Part shown: one piece after another, positions 16,988 through 25,541 of the stretch
Position numbering within the stretch: position 1 is the stretch's first letter
Layout of the letters: every line of letters begins with the position of its first letter
DNA from: Lachnospiraceae bacterium
GTDB lineage: Bacteria; Bacillota_A; Clostridia; Lachnospirales; Lachnospiraceae
Length of the DNA: 29,063 nt
Assembly: GCA_024699595.1 (NCBI GenBank)
Contig: JAILPG010000199.1
Span: 1-29,063, forward strand
Reading direction: 5' to 3'
The notes under the pieces: generated by a model
What the model saw: only the letters and a program-made list of their open reading frames with translations
Told to the model about the DNA's origin: nothing
Database searches by the model: none
Program-made: the position numbers and the translations under genes

Positions 16988-17821
16988 TCATACCCTGTGC
17001 TTAACTGCTTCTAAATCCTCATCCTTCTTGATCAGAGTCCCCGCAAACGGAAGTTCCTTCTTAAGCCTTTCGGGATCTATGCCTCCGAGCTTTAATGCCC
17101 GAAGCCAGTCAATAAGCTCCGAGGTGGATGGTTTTTTCTTAATCTCACGCATCAGCCTGATATCATAAAATGCGTTCAGTGCATTGTTTAGCAGATTATC
17201 TTCAAGATCCTCAAAATGAGCTTTAACGATCTCGGTCATAAGTTCCTTGTCGGGAAACTCTATATAGTGGAATATGCACCGCCTGAGGAATGCGTCCGGA
17301 AGCTCCTTTTCGGCGTTGCTTGTGATGATCACAACAGGTCTGTAAAGAGCCTTAATCGTTTCTTTAGTCTCCGGAATATAGAATTCCATCTGATCAAGCT
17401 CCCATAGCAGGTCATTGGGGAATTCAAGATCCGCCTTATCGATCTCATCTATCAGGAGCACAAGCTGTTCTTTTGCGCTGAAAGCCTCTCCGAGCTTTCC
17501 GAGCTTTATGTATTTTACGATATCGTCAACACCCGATTCACCAAACTGACCGTCATACAGTCTCTGGATCGTATCATAGATATACAGTCCGTCACTTGCC
17601 TTGGTGGTCGATTTGATGTTCCAGATGATGAGCTTCATCCCGAGAGATTCCGCTATGGCCTTTGCCAGCATAGTCTTGCCCGTACCGGGTTCTCCCTTTA
17701 TAAGCAAAGGCTTCTCAAGAGCTCTTGCCACATTTACGGCGCTCATAAGCTCCTTTGAGGCGATATAGGTATCGGTGCTCTTAAAACCGTCCTTAACATT
17801 GTTAAACAAAGCTTCTTCCAT
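16988..17821 (-). CDS. MoxR-family AAA+ ATPase
   Basis: 277 residues. Walker A GEPGTGKT (43-50), Walker B LVLLIDEID (D125/E126), sensor-1 Asn in IITSNAEKELP, and the arginine finger pair in FLRRCIF are all present, followed by a short helical lid. MoxR ATPases work with vWA partners as chaperones; the vWA gene follows by 4 nt. I choose the ATG at 17821, which shares one base with the gpsA stop (TAATG) and has GGAGG 7 nt before it; an ATG five codons earlier (17836) would lack that site. The pair sits between housekeeping genes and a phosphorelay. Confidence 0.9.
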   Translation of the reverse strand: MEEALFNNVKDGFKSTDTYIASKELMSAVNVARALEKPLLIKGEPGTGKTMLAKAIAESLGMKLIIWNIKSTTKASDGLYIYDTIQRLYDGQFGESGVDDIVKYIKLGKLGEAFSAKEQLVLLIDEIDKADLEFPNDLLWELDQMEFYIPETKETIKALYRPVVIITSNAEKELPDAFLRRCIFHYIEFPDKELMTEIVKAHFEDLEDNLLNNALNAFYDIRLMREIKKKPSTSELIDWLRALKLGGIDPERLKKELPFAGTLIKKDEDLEAVKHRV

Positions 17822-18828
17822 TAAAGCTCCTCCCATGAAAGCTCACCCGTCCTGTCTCTTTCCATAAGGTCCTTTACTGCCTCTGCAGCGGATTTCCCGT
17901 CAAAGAGGACCTCATTTACCTGTTCGATTATAGGCAGGCTCACATTGTATTTTTTTCCAAGCTCCAAGGCAGCCTTGGCGGAATATACACCCTCAACGAC
18001 CATCTTGACTTCGTCCATGGCTTCTTTCATGCTCTTGCCCTGTCCTATCAGGATGCCCGCCCTTCTGTTTCTCGAATGCATGCTGGCGCAGGTAACGATC
18101 AGATCGCCTATTCCGGTAAGGCCCGCAAAGGTCTTGATGTTGCCTCCCATCGTAACGCCCAATCTTGCTATCTCCGTTATGCCTCTTGTGATCAGTGCAG
18201 CCTTGGTATTGTCGCCGTAACCAAGTCCGTCAGCCACTCCCGCCGCAAGAGCCACTACGTTTTTTAGTGCTCCCCCAAGTTCTATGCCCAGAACATCAGG
18301 GCTTGTGTATACGCGGAAATTGGAGTTCATGAAGATATCCTGGATATATTCGGCAGTCTCCTTATCCTTTGCGCCGACAACGCAGGTCGTCGGTATCCTT
18401 CTGCTGACTTCTTCCGCATGTGACGGACCTGACATGACGGCAACATTTGCAAAAGGTATCTCTTCTTTGATTATCTGAGAAAGAGTATCCAGAGTTCCCT
18501 CCTCGATACCCTTGGCTACGCTTACTATCAGCTGGTCCTTTTTAACCTTGTCAGCCATCATATGTGACGTCGAACGGGTATAGGGACTCGGAACCGCAAG
18601 CACTATCATATCCTTTTCATCACAGGCAAGTCTTAAATTGGTCGTGAATACGATATCTTCCGGAAGCTTTACTCCGGGCAGCTTGTCCTTATGCTCCCTT
18701 TCACGGTTGAGCATTTCGATTTCCTCGTCCACTATGGACCAGACACAGACTTCGTGTCCGTTATCGCTTAAAACGATCGAAAGTGCGGTGCCCCAGCTTC
18801 CCGCACCTATAACAGCTATTTTTGCCAT
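17821..18828 (-). CDS. gpsA: Glycerol-3-phosphate dehydrogenase [NAD(P)+]
   Basis: 335 residues. Reduces dihydroxyacetone phosphate to sn-glycerol 3-phosphate for phospholipid synthesis. The N-terminal Rossmann motif GAGSWGTAL (8-16), the VSVAKGIEEGTL stretch, the active-site Lys region LGGALKNVVALAAG and the GLTGIGDLIVTC signature are all present. The ATG follows the plsY stop codon directly (TAAATG), with AAGGAG inside the end of plsY. Its product is the substrate of PlsY, so the neighbours form a two-step path to lysophosphatidate. Confidence 0.96.
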   Translation of the reverse strand: MAKIAVIGAGSWGTALSIVLSDNGHEVCVWSIVDEEIEMLNREREHKDKLPGVKLPEDIVFTTNLRLACDEKDMIVLAVPSPYTRSTSHMMADKVKKDQLIVSVAKGIEEGTLDTLSQIIKEEIPFANVAVMSGPSHAEEVSRRIPTTCVVGAKDKETAEYIQDIFMNSNFRVYTSPDVLGIELGGALKNVVALAAGVADGLGYGDNTKAALITRGITEIARLGVTMGGNIKTFAGLTGIGDLIVTCASMHSRNRRAGILIGQGKSMKEAMDEVKMVVEGVYSAKAALELGKKYNVSLPIIEQVNEVLFDGKSAAEAVKDLMERDRTGELSWEEL

Positions 18829-19509
18829 TTACTTATGCTCCTTATTATCAACATCTATTTCGGGTTTGCCCTTAAGATAAGTCTTTCTCTCCGTGTGGCT
18901 TAAGAGACGCTTGATATTGTCCTTGTGCCTCCACCAGGCCATACATGCAAGAAGAAATATCAGGATGTTAAATTCCGCAAAATACGTGGTCGCAATTCCT
19001 TCTCCGAAGAACCCCGCACGACTTAATATGAGTCCTTCTATAACGATACCAAGATATACGCAGATCGAACCCAGCGATACATAATGCGTGATAAAGAATA
19101 TCGAGAAAAAAGTTACAAGCCCCAGTATCGACATCACGGGGCCGAAGGAAAAGAATACAAGTCCGGCGGTTGCTGCTATACCCTTTCCGCCCTTAAAGTT
19201 TAAATAAACCGGATAATTATGTCCGAGTATCGTTCCGGCTGCGGCATATACCTTAAGAAGCGGCAGCATATCGGAATAGGAGTTTCGATACATAAAGTGG
19301 ACAATGAGGATCGCAAGTCCGCATTTTAATACATCACCCGCAAATACGATCAGGGCATATTTAAGTCCCATCGTCCTTAAAATATTTGTGGTGCCGGCGT
19401 TCTTACTGCCGTGCTGTCTGATATCAACGCCCTTAAGCTTTCCCACTATGTAACCGGTCTGGATCAGTCCGCAGACATATCCGATCAGTATACAGATCAG
19501 TCTGACCAT
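18829..19509 (-). CDS. plsY: Acyl-phosphate:glycerol-3-phosphate acyltransferase
   Basis: 226 residues, five to six membrane helices. Transfers an acyl group from acyl-phosphate to glycerol-3-phosphate. Conserved loops are visible: GSKNAGTTNILR (34-45), the GHNYPVYLNFKGGKGIA phosphate-binding stretch, and an N-terminal GYVCGLIQTGYIVGKL helix typical of the family. The C-terminal tail (about 20 charged residues after HKDNIKRL) is somewhat long. It lies 4 nt after der and directly abuts gpsA. Confidence 0.95.
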   Translation of the reverse strand: MVRLICILIGYVCGLIQTGYIVGKLKGVDIRQHGSKNAGTTNILRTMGLKYALIVFAGDVLKCGLAILIVHFMYRNSYSDMLPLLKVYAAAGTILGHNYPVYLNFKGGKGIAATAGLVFFSFGPVMSILGLVTFFSIFFITHYVSLGSICVYLGIVIEGLILSRAGFFGEGIATTYFAEFNILIFLLACMAWWRHKDNIKRLLSHTERKTYLKGKPEIDVDNKEHK

Positions 19510-19513
19510 GTTT

Positions 19514-20836
19514 TTATTTTTCCCCTCTTTCGCGTATTATGAACCTTAGCGGAGTCCCCTTGAAACCAAATGCTTCCCTTATCTTGTTCTCGATATATCT
19601 CGTATATGAAAAGTGCATGAGTTTTTTGTCATTTACAAAGATCACAAAAGTCGGAGGCTTTACGGAGGCTTCAGTGATATAGAAAAGCTTCAGCCTCTTA
19701 CCCTTGTCATTCGGAGGCTGATTTAAAGCGGCAGCTTCCATCATGATCTCGTTTAATACTCCGGTCTGTATCCTGAGTGAATGGTTGTTGACAACGGTAT
19801 CTATAAGATCAAAGAGCCTGTTCATCCTCTGTCCAGTCTGGGCGGATATGAATATCATCTCGGCATACGGCATGAAAGACAGGATGCTCTTTATCTTCTT
19901 TTCGTGCTGGTAAATGGTCTTATCGTTTTTTTCGACCGCATCCCATTTATTTACCGCGATTATCATTCCCTTTCCGGCGTCGTGGGCGATCCCGGCGATC
20001 TTTGCATCCTGTTCCGTCACTCCCTCCGTCGCATCAATGACAAGTATGCATACATCGGCTCTTTCAACGGCTGCAACGGTACGAAGTACCATATAGTGTT
20101 CCAGCTCTTCTTTTATATTTTTCTTTCTGCGAAGACCCGCGGTATCGATAAAGACATATTCCCTGCCGTCATGGATCACCGGAGTATCTATCGCGTCTCT
20201 GGTGGTCCCGGGGATCTGTGATACAATGACTCTTTCTTCACCCAAGAGCCTGTTTATTATCGAGGATTTTCCTACATTCGGCTTTCCTATTATCGCTATG
20301 CGCGGTCTTTCATCGCCTGTATCATCCCCTGTATCATCGGGGAAATGGGAAACGACGACATCGAGCATCTCACCGAGCCCTGTCATATTGGAAGCGGAAA
20401 TTGCATAGGGATCCCCTATGCCAAGATTATAGAATTCGTATATGTCATTCCCGAACTTACTGAGACTGTCAACTTTGTTAACGACAAGTACAACAGGCTT
20501 TCCGGATCTTCTCAGGATATCTGCGACTTTTGAATCCGCATCCGTAAGTCCCTGTCTTACATCGGTCATGAAGATTATCACATCAGCCGTATCTATGGCT
20601 ATCTGTGCCTGTTCCCTCATGCGGGACAGTATTATGTCATTACTCTCCGGCTCTATTCCGCCTGTGTCTATCAGCGTAAAATTATGCGAAAGCCAGGAAA
20701 CATCTGCATATATACGGTCTCTCGTAATACCCGGAGTATCCTTTACTATACTTATCCTCGAACCGGCCAGAGCATTAAAAAGAGTGGACTTTCCTACATT
20801 AGGCCGTCCAACCACTGCCACGATCGGTCTGCTCAT
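19514..20836 (-). CDS. der: Ribosome-assembly GTPase Der (EngA)
   Basis: 440 residues with two tandem GTPase domains and a KH-like C-terminal domain, needed for 50S subunit maturation. G1 motifs: GRPNVGKST (10-18) and GKPNVGKSS (184-192); G3 DTGG and DTAG; G4 NKVD and NKWD. The linker between the G domains carries a short duplicated acidic unit ([10 protein letters not shown]), encoded by a 12-bp tandem repeat near 20315-20338. The start ATG at 20836 has GGGAG upstream and overlaps the 3' end of the DUF512 gene by 38 nt, in another frame. Confidence 0.96.
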   Translation of the reverse strand: MSRPIVAVVGRPNVGKSTLFNALAGSRISIVKDTPGITRDRIYADVSWLSHNFTLIDTGGIEPESNDIILSRMREQAQIAIDTADVIIFMTDVRQGLTDADSKVADILRRSGKPVVLVVNKVDSLSKFGNDIYEFYNLGIGDPYAISASNMTGLGEMLDVVVSHFPDDTGDDTGDERPRIAIIGKPNVGKSSIINRLLGEERVIVSQIPGTTRDAIDTPVIHDGREYVFIDTAGLRRKKNIKEELEHYMVLRTVAAVERADVCILVIDATEGVTEQDAKIAGIAHDAGKGMIIAVNKWDAVEKNDKTIYQHEKKIKSILSFMPYAEMIFISAQTGQRMNRLFDLIDTVVNNHSLRIQTGVLNEIMMEAAALNQPPNDKGKRLKLFYITEASVKPPTFVIFVNDKKLMHFSYTRYIENKIREAFGFKGTPLRFIIRERGEK

Positions 20837-22172
20837 AAATCGTTTCTCCCACTACCTTTTCAATAAAGTCTGTTCCGTTTGATTTTACAATATCAACCTT
20901 TACTTGTAAAGATTTTTCAATGTCCGAAAGCCTTATGTCATCAAGCAAAACAGGCTCTTTTGAGCGGGCGATGCATTCCGACAACAGAAGAGTCTCACCC
21001 CTTTGCTTATCTTTAAGCTGTGAGATTATATCCCGTCCCGTGAGCAGACCGGTGACGGTTATGTTTTCCCCGAAAAATTCATTTTTTATGGGGTATACAT
21101 AAGCTTTGATCCCGGGAAGGAGCTTTGATATCTCCTCAGCCATTTTTCTTATGGACTCATATGCCAAAAGTCCCGTGGCGCAGGATACGGTTCTTTTTTT
21201 ATCATACAGGGCAGGATGATCTTTAAGATACGAAACAAGCCCCTTAAGCGCTGCCTTAAAATCCTCTGACTGGGATCTTAGCATACCCACCCCGTTTTCA
21301 TACTGCGGGTATCCGTCATAAACCGTGGCCTCGGGAAACTCTTTACCTGCAAGCAGATAGAACTCATCAGAGGCATGGACAAAATGATAGCCGTATTTCT
21401 TAAATATCTTATCCTGCCATTTTTCTATTATCGCGATAGTCTCCCTTGCATCCTCCCCTGTAAAGGGTTTTAGAGGATACAGACCTTCTCTGTATTTTGT
21501 AAGCCCCACGGGTACTACGGAGACGCTCCTTAAAAAAGGTGCATAACGTGACAGATCGCTTATGGTCCTTTCAAGCTCTCCTCCGTCATTTACACCCTTG
21601 CAAAGCACTATCTGCCCGTTCATCTCTATGCCTGCTTCAAACAGTCTGTCGGCTTTTTTAAGAGCTTCTCCGGCAAATCTGTTTCCTAACATCCTGCATC
21701 TTAGTTCGGGATTGGTGGTATGAAATGAAATATAGATCGGAGACATGTGGTATCTGATTATCCTGTCAATATCGGTATCCGACATATTTGTCAGGGTAAT
21801 GTAGTTTCCATGCAGAAAAGAAAGCCTTGAATCATCATCCTTGAAATACAGGCTTTCTCTCATTCCTTTCGGCATCTGGTCTATGAAACAGAAAATGCAT
21901 TTATTGCAGCAGGAACGATATTCATCCATCATCCCATTTGCAAATTCAAGACCTATCTCTTCACCCGGATCCTTATCGATCTCTAAGATAAGCTCGGTCC
22001 CGTCCGCCTTTTCTATGTACATCTCCAGATAATCATCGGTTATATAGAATTCGTAATCAAAATAATCCGCTATTTCACGGCCATTTATCGCCGTGAGATG
22101 ATCGCCCGGTTCAAGATTGAATTCCTCTGCTATGCTCCCGGGCTTCACCCGGCTTATGAGATGCTTCTTCAT
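20799..22172 (-). CDS. DUF512 radical-SAM protein with N-terminal PDZ-like domain
   Basis: 457 residues. An N-terminal PDZ-like segment (about 1-65: [18 protein letters not shown]) is followed by a radical-SAM-type cluster motif C88-x3-C92-x2-C95 ([15 protein letters not shown]) and the C-terminal DUF512 region. The family is widespread in Clostridia and commonly lies next to der; its reaction is not established as far as I know. The start ATG overlaps the dut stop codon by one base (TAATG). The frame is intact through the overlap with der. No partner gene hints at a substrate. Confidence 0.9.
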   Translation of the reverse strand: MKKHLISRVKPGSIAEEFNLEPGDHLTAINGREIADYFDYEFYITDDYLEMYIEKADGTELILEIDKDPGEEIGLEFANGMMDEYRSCCNKCIFCFIDQMPKGMRESLYFKDDDSRLSFLHGNYITLTNMSDTDIDRIIRYHMSPIYISFHTTNPELRCRMLGNRFAGEALKKADRLFEAGIEMNGQIVLCKGVNDGGELERTISDLSRYAPFLRSVSVVPVGLTKYREGLYPLKPFTGEDARETIAIIEKWQDKIFKKYGYHFVHASDEFYLLAGKEFPEATVYDGYPQYENGVGMLRSQSEDFKAALKGLVSYLKDHPALYDKKRTVSCATGLLAYESIRKMAEEISKLLPGIKAYVYPIKNEFFGENITVTGLLTGRDIISQLKDKQRGETLLLSECIARSKEPVLLDDIRLSDIEKSLQVKVDIVKSNGTDFIEKVVGETIYEQTDRGSGWTA

Positions 22173-22681
22173 TATCTCGTGGTGCTGCCGAAGCCTCCGT
22201 TTCTTATCTCTGATACATCATCGTCGTAGGTGATCCCGTATTCGGTAAAAATACCCTGCATAAAGCCTTCTCCCTGGCTTATATGCACTATCCTGCCTTC
22301 GTTGGTATCATTTGTGATCTTTGAAAAGATATGTCCTTCATTATCGGAATAATAATAATCGCTGTCTATGATCCCGACGGTATTATTAAGCTGCATCCTG
22401 TACTTAAATCCAAGACCGCTTCTCGGATAGCATTTAAGGACAAAGCCCTCATCAATGGATACCCTGATACCGGTCGGTATCTTAATGGTCTCTCCGGGAT
22501 TCAGCTCGATATTTATGGGGCTGAAGAAATCATAGCCGGCAGACCCTGTTGTAGCTCTTTTCGGAAGCTTTATATTCTCATATATCTTCTTTATCTCATC
22601 CGGTTCCGAACCGAAGCTGTCCTGCCAGTCCTTCTGAAACTGTGAATAGGACACCTTGTAAAATCTTGCGACCTTTTTCAT
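22172..22681 (-). CDS. dut: dUTP diphosphatase-like protein
   Basis: 169 residues. Motifs of trimeric dUTPases in order: AGYDF (motif 1), PRSGLG (motif 2), VGIIDSDYY (motif 3), a SQGEGF stretch where motif 4 is expected, and the C-terminal glycine-rich GGFGSTTR (motif 5). It would hydrolyse dUTP to dUMP, protecting DNA from uracil and supplying dTMP synthesis. About 35 extra N-terminal residues (rich in aromatic and charged residues) precede motif 1. After motif 3 the usual RGE is replaced by an insertion (YSDNEG). It overlaps nrdG by 4 nt (ATGA), consistent with joint control of dNTP supply. A related dCTP deaminase/dUTPase activity cannot be excluded. Confidence 0.88.
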   Translation of the reverse strand: MKKVARFYKVSYSQFQKDWQDSFGSEPDEIKKIYENIKLPKRATTGSAGYDFFSPINIELNPGETIKIPTGIRVSIDEGFVLKCYPRSGLGFKYRMQLNNTVGIIDSDYYYSDNEGHIFSKITNDTNEGRIVHISQGEGFMQGIFTEYGITYDDDVSEIRNGGFGSTTR

Positions 22682-23199
22682 GCTGTTTCCCTTCCATAAT
22701 CCCCGCAGTGAAGTACCGGGATCTCCTTATTATCTGATTCAAGCGTCTTTTTTACATCGATAACCCTCTGGTTTGATGATCCCTTCCACAGAAGCTTTGA
22801 ATCAAATTTATCCTTTTCAAATTCGCCGTCCACTATCACATCACAAAGAGGGACAATGGGCGAATCCATTATCTCTTCCCATACAGAACCCGTATACAGC
22901 CATACCGTCTTGTCGGGGTATTTCTCTCTTATCTCTAGTAACAGGTTCTTCACATCAAGCCTGTTTGCGGAATGCATTGGATCGCCTCCGCTTAATGTGA
23001 TGCCCGATATATAATCATGATCAAGCTCCTCAAAGATCTCCTGTCTGGCCTTATCATCAAATAAAAGTCCTCCGTCGGGATCCCAGGTTATCGGATTCTG
23101 GCAGCCCTCACAGCAATGATTGCAGCCCGAGACCCACAGCACCACACGGAGACCGTCGCCGTTAAGCATGTCATCCTTGGTTATATTATGATATCTCAT
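22678..23199 (-). CDS. nrdG: Anaerobic ribonucleotide reductase activating protein
   Basis: 173 residues. A radical-SAM activase that generates the glycyl radical on NrdD. The cluster motif is C26-x3-C30-x2-C33 (SGCNHCCEGCQNP), and TLSGGDP follows, typical for SAM binding. Its ATG abuts the nrdD stop codon (TAAATG). Length and order next to nrdD match the standard pair. Confidence 0.96.
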   Translation of the reverse strand: MRYHNITKDDMLNGDGLRVVLWVSGCNHCCEGCQNPITWDPDGGLLFDDKARQEIFEELDHDYISGITLSGGDPMHSANRLDVKNLLLEIREKYPDKTVWLYTGSVWEEIMDSPIVPLCDVIVDGEFEKDKFDSKLLWKGSSNQRVIDVKKTLESDNKEIPVLHCGDYGRETA

Positions 23200-25386
23200 T
23201 TACATGCTCTTCCTTTCTGCGATCTCGGCCATCTTTGCATCATTGAGCCTTGTGTCGCCATGAACACGTGAATAAGATAAATATCCGTTCATCCTCTCTA
23301 TCTTGGTCAGATTTCTGCTCCCGCATACCGGGCACACATCCATTTCAAGCTCCTGATGACCGCAGTCATCACAATACGCAAGCGAAAGGTTCACACCCTC
23401 ATACAGTCCCATATCCATTGCACGTCTGACAAGAGTCTTGATCGCATCCAGATTATAATCTATCGGATATTTAACATACTGGATCTTGCCGCCGTTTGAA
23501 AGCTCCCAGAAACGGAATTCAAGATTCTGCTTCTGTATCGGAGTGATATCCTCAGTAACGTGGCAGTGGAAAGAATTGGATACGTATTCCCTGTCCGAAA
23601 CATTTTCTATGATGCCGTATTTCTTCCTAAACTGCTGTACCTGAAGTCCGCAGAGACTCTCTGCCGGAGTGCCGTAGATCGCATAGAGGTTATGATCCTC
23701 TTCCTTAAACTCGTTGATCTTCTTATTGATGTATTCGAGTACCTCAAGCGCAAACTGTCCGTCTTCCACAAGTGATTTTCCGTTATAGAGCTCCTGCAGC
23801 TCGTTAAAGGCAGTGATGCCGAAGGAAGCCGTGGCAGCCTTTAACAGCGGTTTGATCTTGTCGGTAAGCTTTAAATGCCCGCCATAGAATCCGCCCTCAC
23901 AATATGCAAGGGGATTCGTTGAAGCACGCATTTCGCCGAGGTATGCGTAGGTTCTCTTATGAAGTCCTCTGATAAGCTCAAGATAATAATCCAGCACTTC
24001 ATAGAAATCCTTGGATTCCTGTCTTGATTTGGCAAGTATCATCGGCAGATGCAACGATACCGCTCCTATATTGAATCTTCCGACAAAGACAGGTACATCC
24101 TTGTCATCGGCAGGATGCATGCCCCCCCTTTCATACCAGGGAGACAGGAAAGCCCTGCAGCCCATGGGTGAGATGATCTTTCCGTACTGTTTGTACATGG
24201 AAGCTATATAGCCCTTGCCTGTAAGTGACAGCCAGTCGGGATACATTGTCTTTGATGAGCAGAGTACTCCCGCTTCAAATACATCTTCAAGCTCCTTTCC
24301 GGGGCCGTGGAGATTCTCATCATAGAGAAATACGATCTTTGGGAACAGAACAGGTTTCTTGCAGTCCTTCTTGCCCTGTCCTTTTCTTCTGACATCAAGA
24401 AGCTTGATCGTGGCAAGCTTTGCAAACCTTCCGGTACCGGTTCCGGCCGTGACTGTTATGAACGGATAATCACCTCTTGAAGATGCGACGGTATTGAACT
24501 TATACTCCCAGCCCTGGAAGCCCTGTTCATAATCTCTTTCGACATCCTTGTAGGCTACTTCCTTTGCTTTTTCCTCATCTATCCCAAGCTCAGTATACTT
24601 CTTTATATATTTTTCATAGGAGAGCTCGGCGTATTTTTCAAGGATAAGATCGACACTGGGAACCGTGAATCCTCCATACTGCTGTGATGCTGCGGAGAGT
24701 ACGATATCACCGATGACATCAAAGCAGACATCGAGAGTCTTTGGTTCGTTGTACCAGATATTTCCCATTTCAAAGCCGCCGGTAAGGACCGCCTCCACAT
24801 CAAAGAGACAGCAGTTCATCGTATCTCTTCTTGCGGACATGTCATGCACGTAGATGTATCCGTCACGGCAGGCCTGGATCTCCTCTGTCGTCATAAAGAA
24901 TTTCTGGTACAGTTCCTTGTTCAGCTGGTTAAAGATAAGACTTCTCTTTGTAGAGACAAGAGCCGAGTCGGTATTGGCATTTTCCTTGTCACCGATATAC
25001 ATGATGGACTGGCTCTTTTTATAGACATCGTCAAGCATCCTGACAAAATCCTGCTTGTAATTTCGGTAGTCCCTGTAGGATTTTGCCACTATCGGCTTTA
25101 CTTCCTCAAGCGCGCTCTCAACGATATTATGCATTACGGGAATAGGTACTTCATCAACGTCAAGCTCATTGATCCTGTCAACGACCTTTTCACAGATGAA
25201 GGCTTTCTCCTGTTCCGTAAACTTCGTAAGAGCCCTGTAGGCTGACTTACCGACGGCATCGATGACTTTCTGTACGTTGAACGCTTCCCTCGTACCGTCC
25301 TTTTTTATCATCCTCACATCCCTTTTGGGCTTGTAAAGAGATGAATAATCTATTTCCTTTTCTTTTTCCTTAGCTTTTGCTCCCAT
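23200..25386 (-). CDS. nrdD: Anaerobic (class III) ribonucleoside-triphosphate reductase
   Basis: 728 residues. Makes deoxyribonucleotides from ribonucleoside triphosphates without oxygen. An N-terminal ATP-cone (about 20-115; MIKKDGTREAFNVQKV) gives allosteric control. The C-terminal zinc site has two CxxC pairs (CDDC and CPVC), followed by the glycyl-radical loop RMNGYLSYSR. The first ATG (25395) directly abuts AAGAGG, with no spacer; the ATG three codons later (25386) has it at 9 nt, so I prefer 25386. The promoter and two NrdR-like boxes lie upstream, so the gene and those following are probably repressed when dNTP pools are high. It heads the long minus-strand run. Confidence 0.95.
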   Translation of the reverse strand: MGAKAKEKEKEIDYSSLYKPKRDVRMIKKDGTREAFNVQKVIDAVGKSAYRALTKFTEQEKAFICEKVVDRINELDVDEVPIPVMHNIVESALEEVKPIVAKSYRDYRNYKQDFVRMLDDVYKKSQSIMYIGDKENANTDSALVSTKRSLIFNQLNKELYQKFFMTTEEIQACRDGYIYVHDMSARRDTMNCCLFDVEAVLTGGFEMGNIWYNEPKTLDVCFDVIGDIVLSAASQQYGGFTVPSVDLILEKYAELSYEKYIKKYTELGIDEEKAKEVAYKDVERDYEQGFQGWEYKFNTVASSRGDYPFITVTAGTGTGRFAKLATIKLLDVRRKGQGKKDCKKPVLFPKIVFLYDENLHGPGKELEDVFEAGVLCSSKTMYPDWLSLTGKGYIASMYKQYGKIISPMGCRAFLSPWYERGGMHPADDKDVPVFVGRFNIGAVSLHLPMILAKSRQESKDFYEVLDYYLELIRGLHKRTYAYLGEMRASTNPLAYCEGGFYGGHLKLTDKIKPLLKAATASFGITAFNELQELYNGKSLVEDGQFALEVLEYINKKINEFKEEDHNLYAIYGTPAESLCGLQVQQFRKKYGIIENVSDREYVSNSFHCHVTEDITPIQKQNLEFRFWELSNGGKIQYVKYPIDYNLDAIKTLVRRAMDMGLYEGVNLSLAYCDDCGHQELEMDVCPVCGSRNLTKIERMNGYLSYSRVHGDTRLNDAKMAEIAERKSM

Positions 25387-25431
25387 ACCAGACATCCTCT
25401 TATTCTAATCATTTAATCGCACAAATCCCCC

Positions 25432-25456
25432 TCCGGCACCAATATATTGTGCCGGA
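25432..25456. repeat. Inverted repeat around NrdR box B
   Basis: TCCGGCAC (25432-25439) and GTGCCGGA (25449-25456) form a perfect 8-bp stem around the AATATATT core of the box, with one extra C. It would fold in the nrdD leader RNA as well as being an operator at the DNA level. No T-run follows it, so I do not call it a terminator. Confidence 0.6.
25437..25452 (-). promoter_or_regulatory. NrdR box B (proximal to nrdD)
   Basis: On the minus strand the 16-mer GCACAATATATTGGTG matches 12 of 16 positions of the known NrdR consensus ACACwATATATwGTGT, including an unbroken CACAATATATTG. Its start is exactly 32 bp from that of box A, the spacing usual for paired NrdR boxes (about three helical turns). 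Confidence 0.75.
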
Positions 25457-25468
25457 AGGGAGATCTGT

Positions 25469-25484
25469 GATCTATATCTTGTGG
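25469..25484 (-). promoter_or_regulatory. NrdR box A (distal to nrdD)
   Basis: On the minus strand CCACAAGATATAGATC matches about 10 of 16 positions of the NrdR consensus. It is weaker than box B, but its spacing (32 bp) and place just downstream of the likely start site support it. NrdR is a zinc-ribbon/ATP-cone repressor of ribonucleotide reductase genes; nrdR is not in the window. Confidence 0.65.
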
Positions 25485-25492
25485 CATATATT

Positions 25493-25521
25493 AATATAGA
25501 GCAATAAGCAGGCCGTGTCAA
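25493..25521 (-). promoter_or_regulatory. Promoter for nrdD and following genes
   Basis: A perfect TTGACA (25521-25516) and TATATT (25498-25493) separated by 17 nt. Transcription would start near 25486, right at NrdR box A. The -35 lies only 20 nt from the SGNH hydrolase stop codon, in a stretch that can also fold as a bulged GGCC-type hairpin (about 25511-25540), a possible weak terminator for that gene. Confidence 0.8.
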
Positions 25522-25541
25522 CAGCGAAAAAACACCGGCCT

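Noticed and set aside
19781..20221. A 146-residue plus-strand frame inside der
   Set aside because: Antisense to the G domains of Der, with no start signals and no recognisable domain.
25432..25456. Inverted repeat upstream of nrdD as a terminator of the SGNH gene
   Set aside because: It lies downstream of the nrdD promoter, has no T-run and contains an NrdR-type core, so an operator is the better reading.
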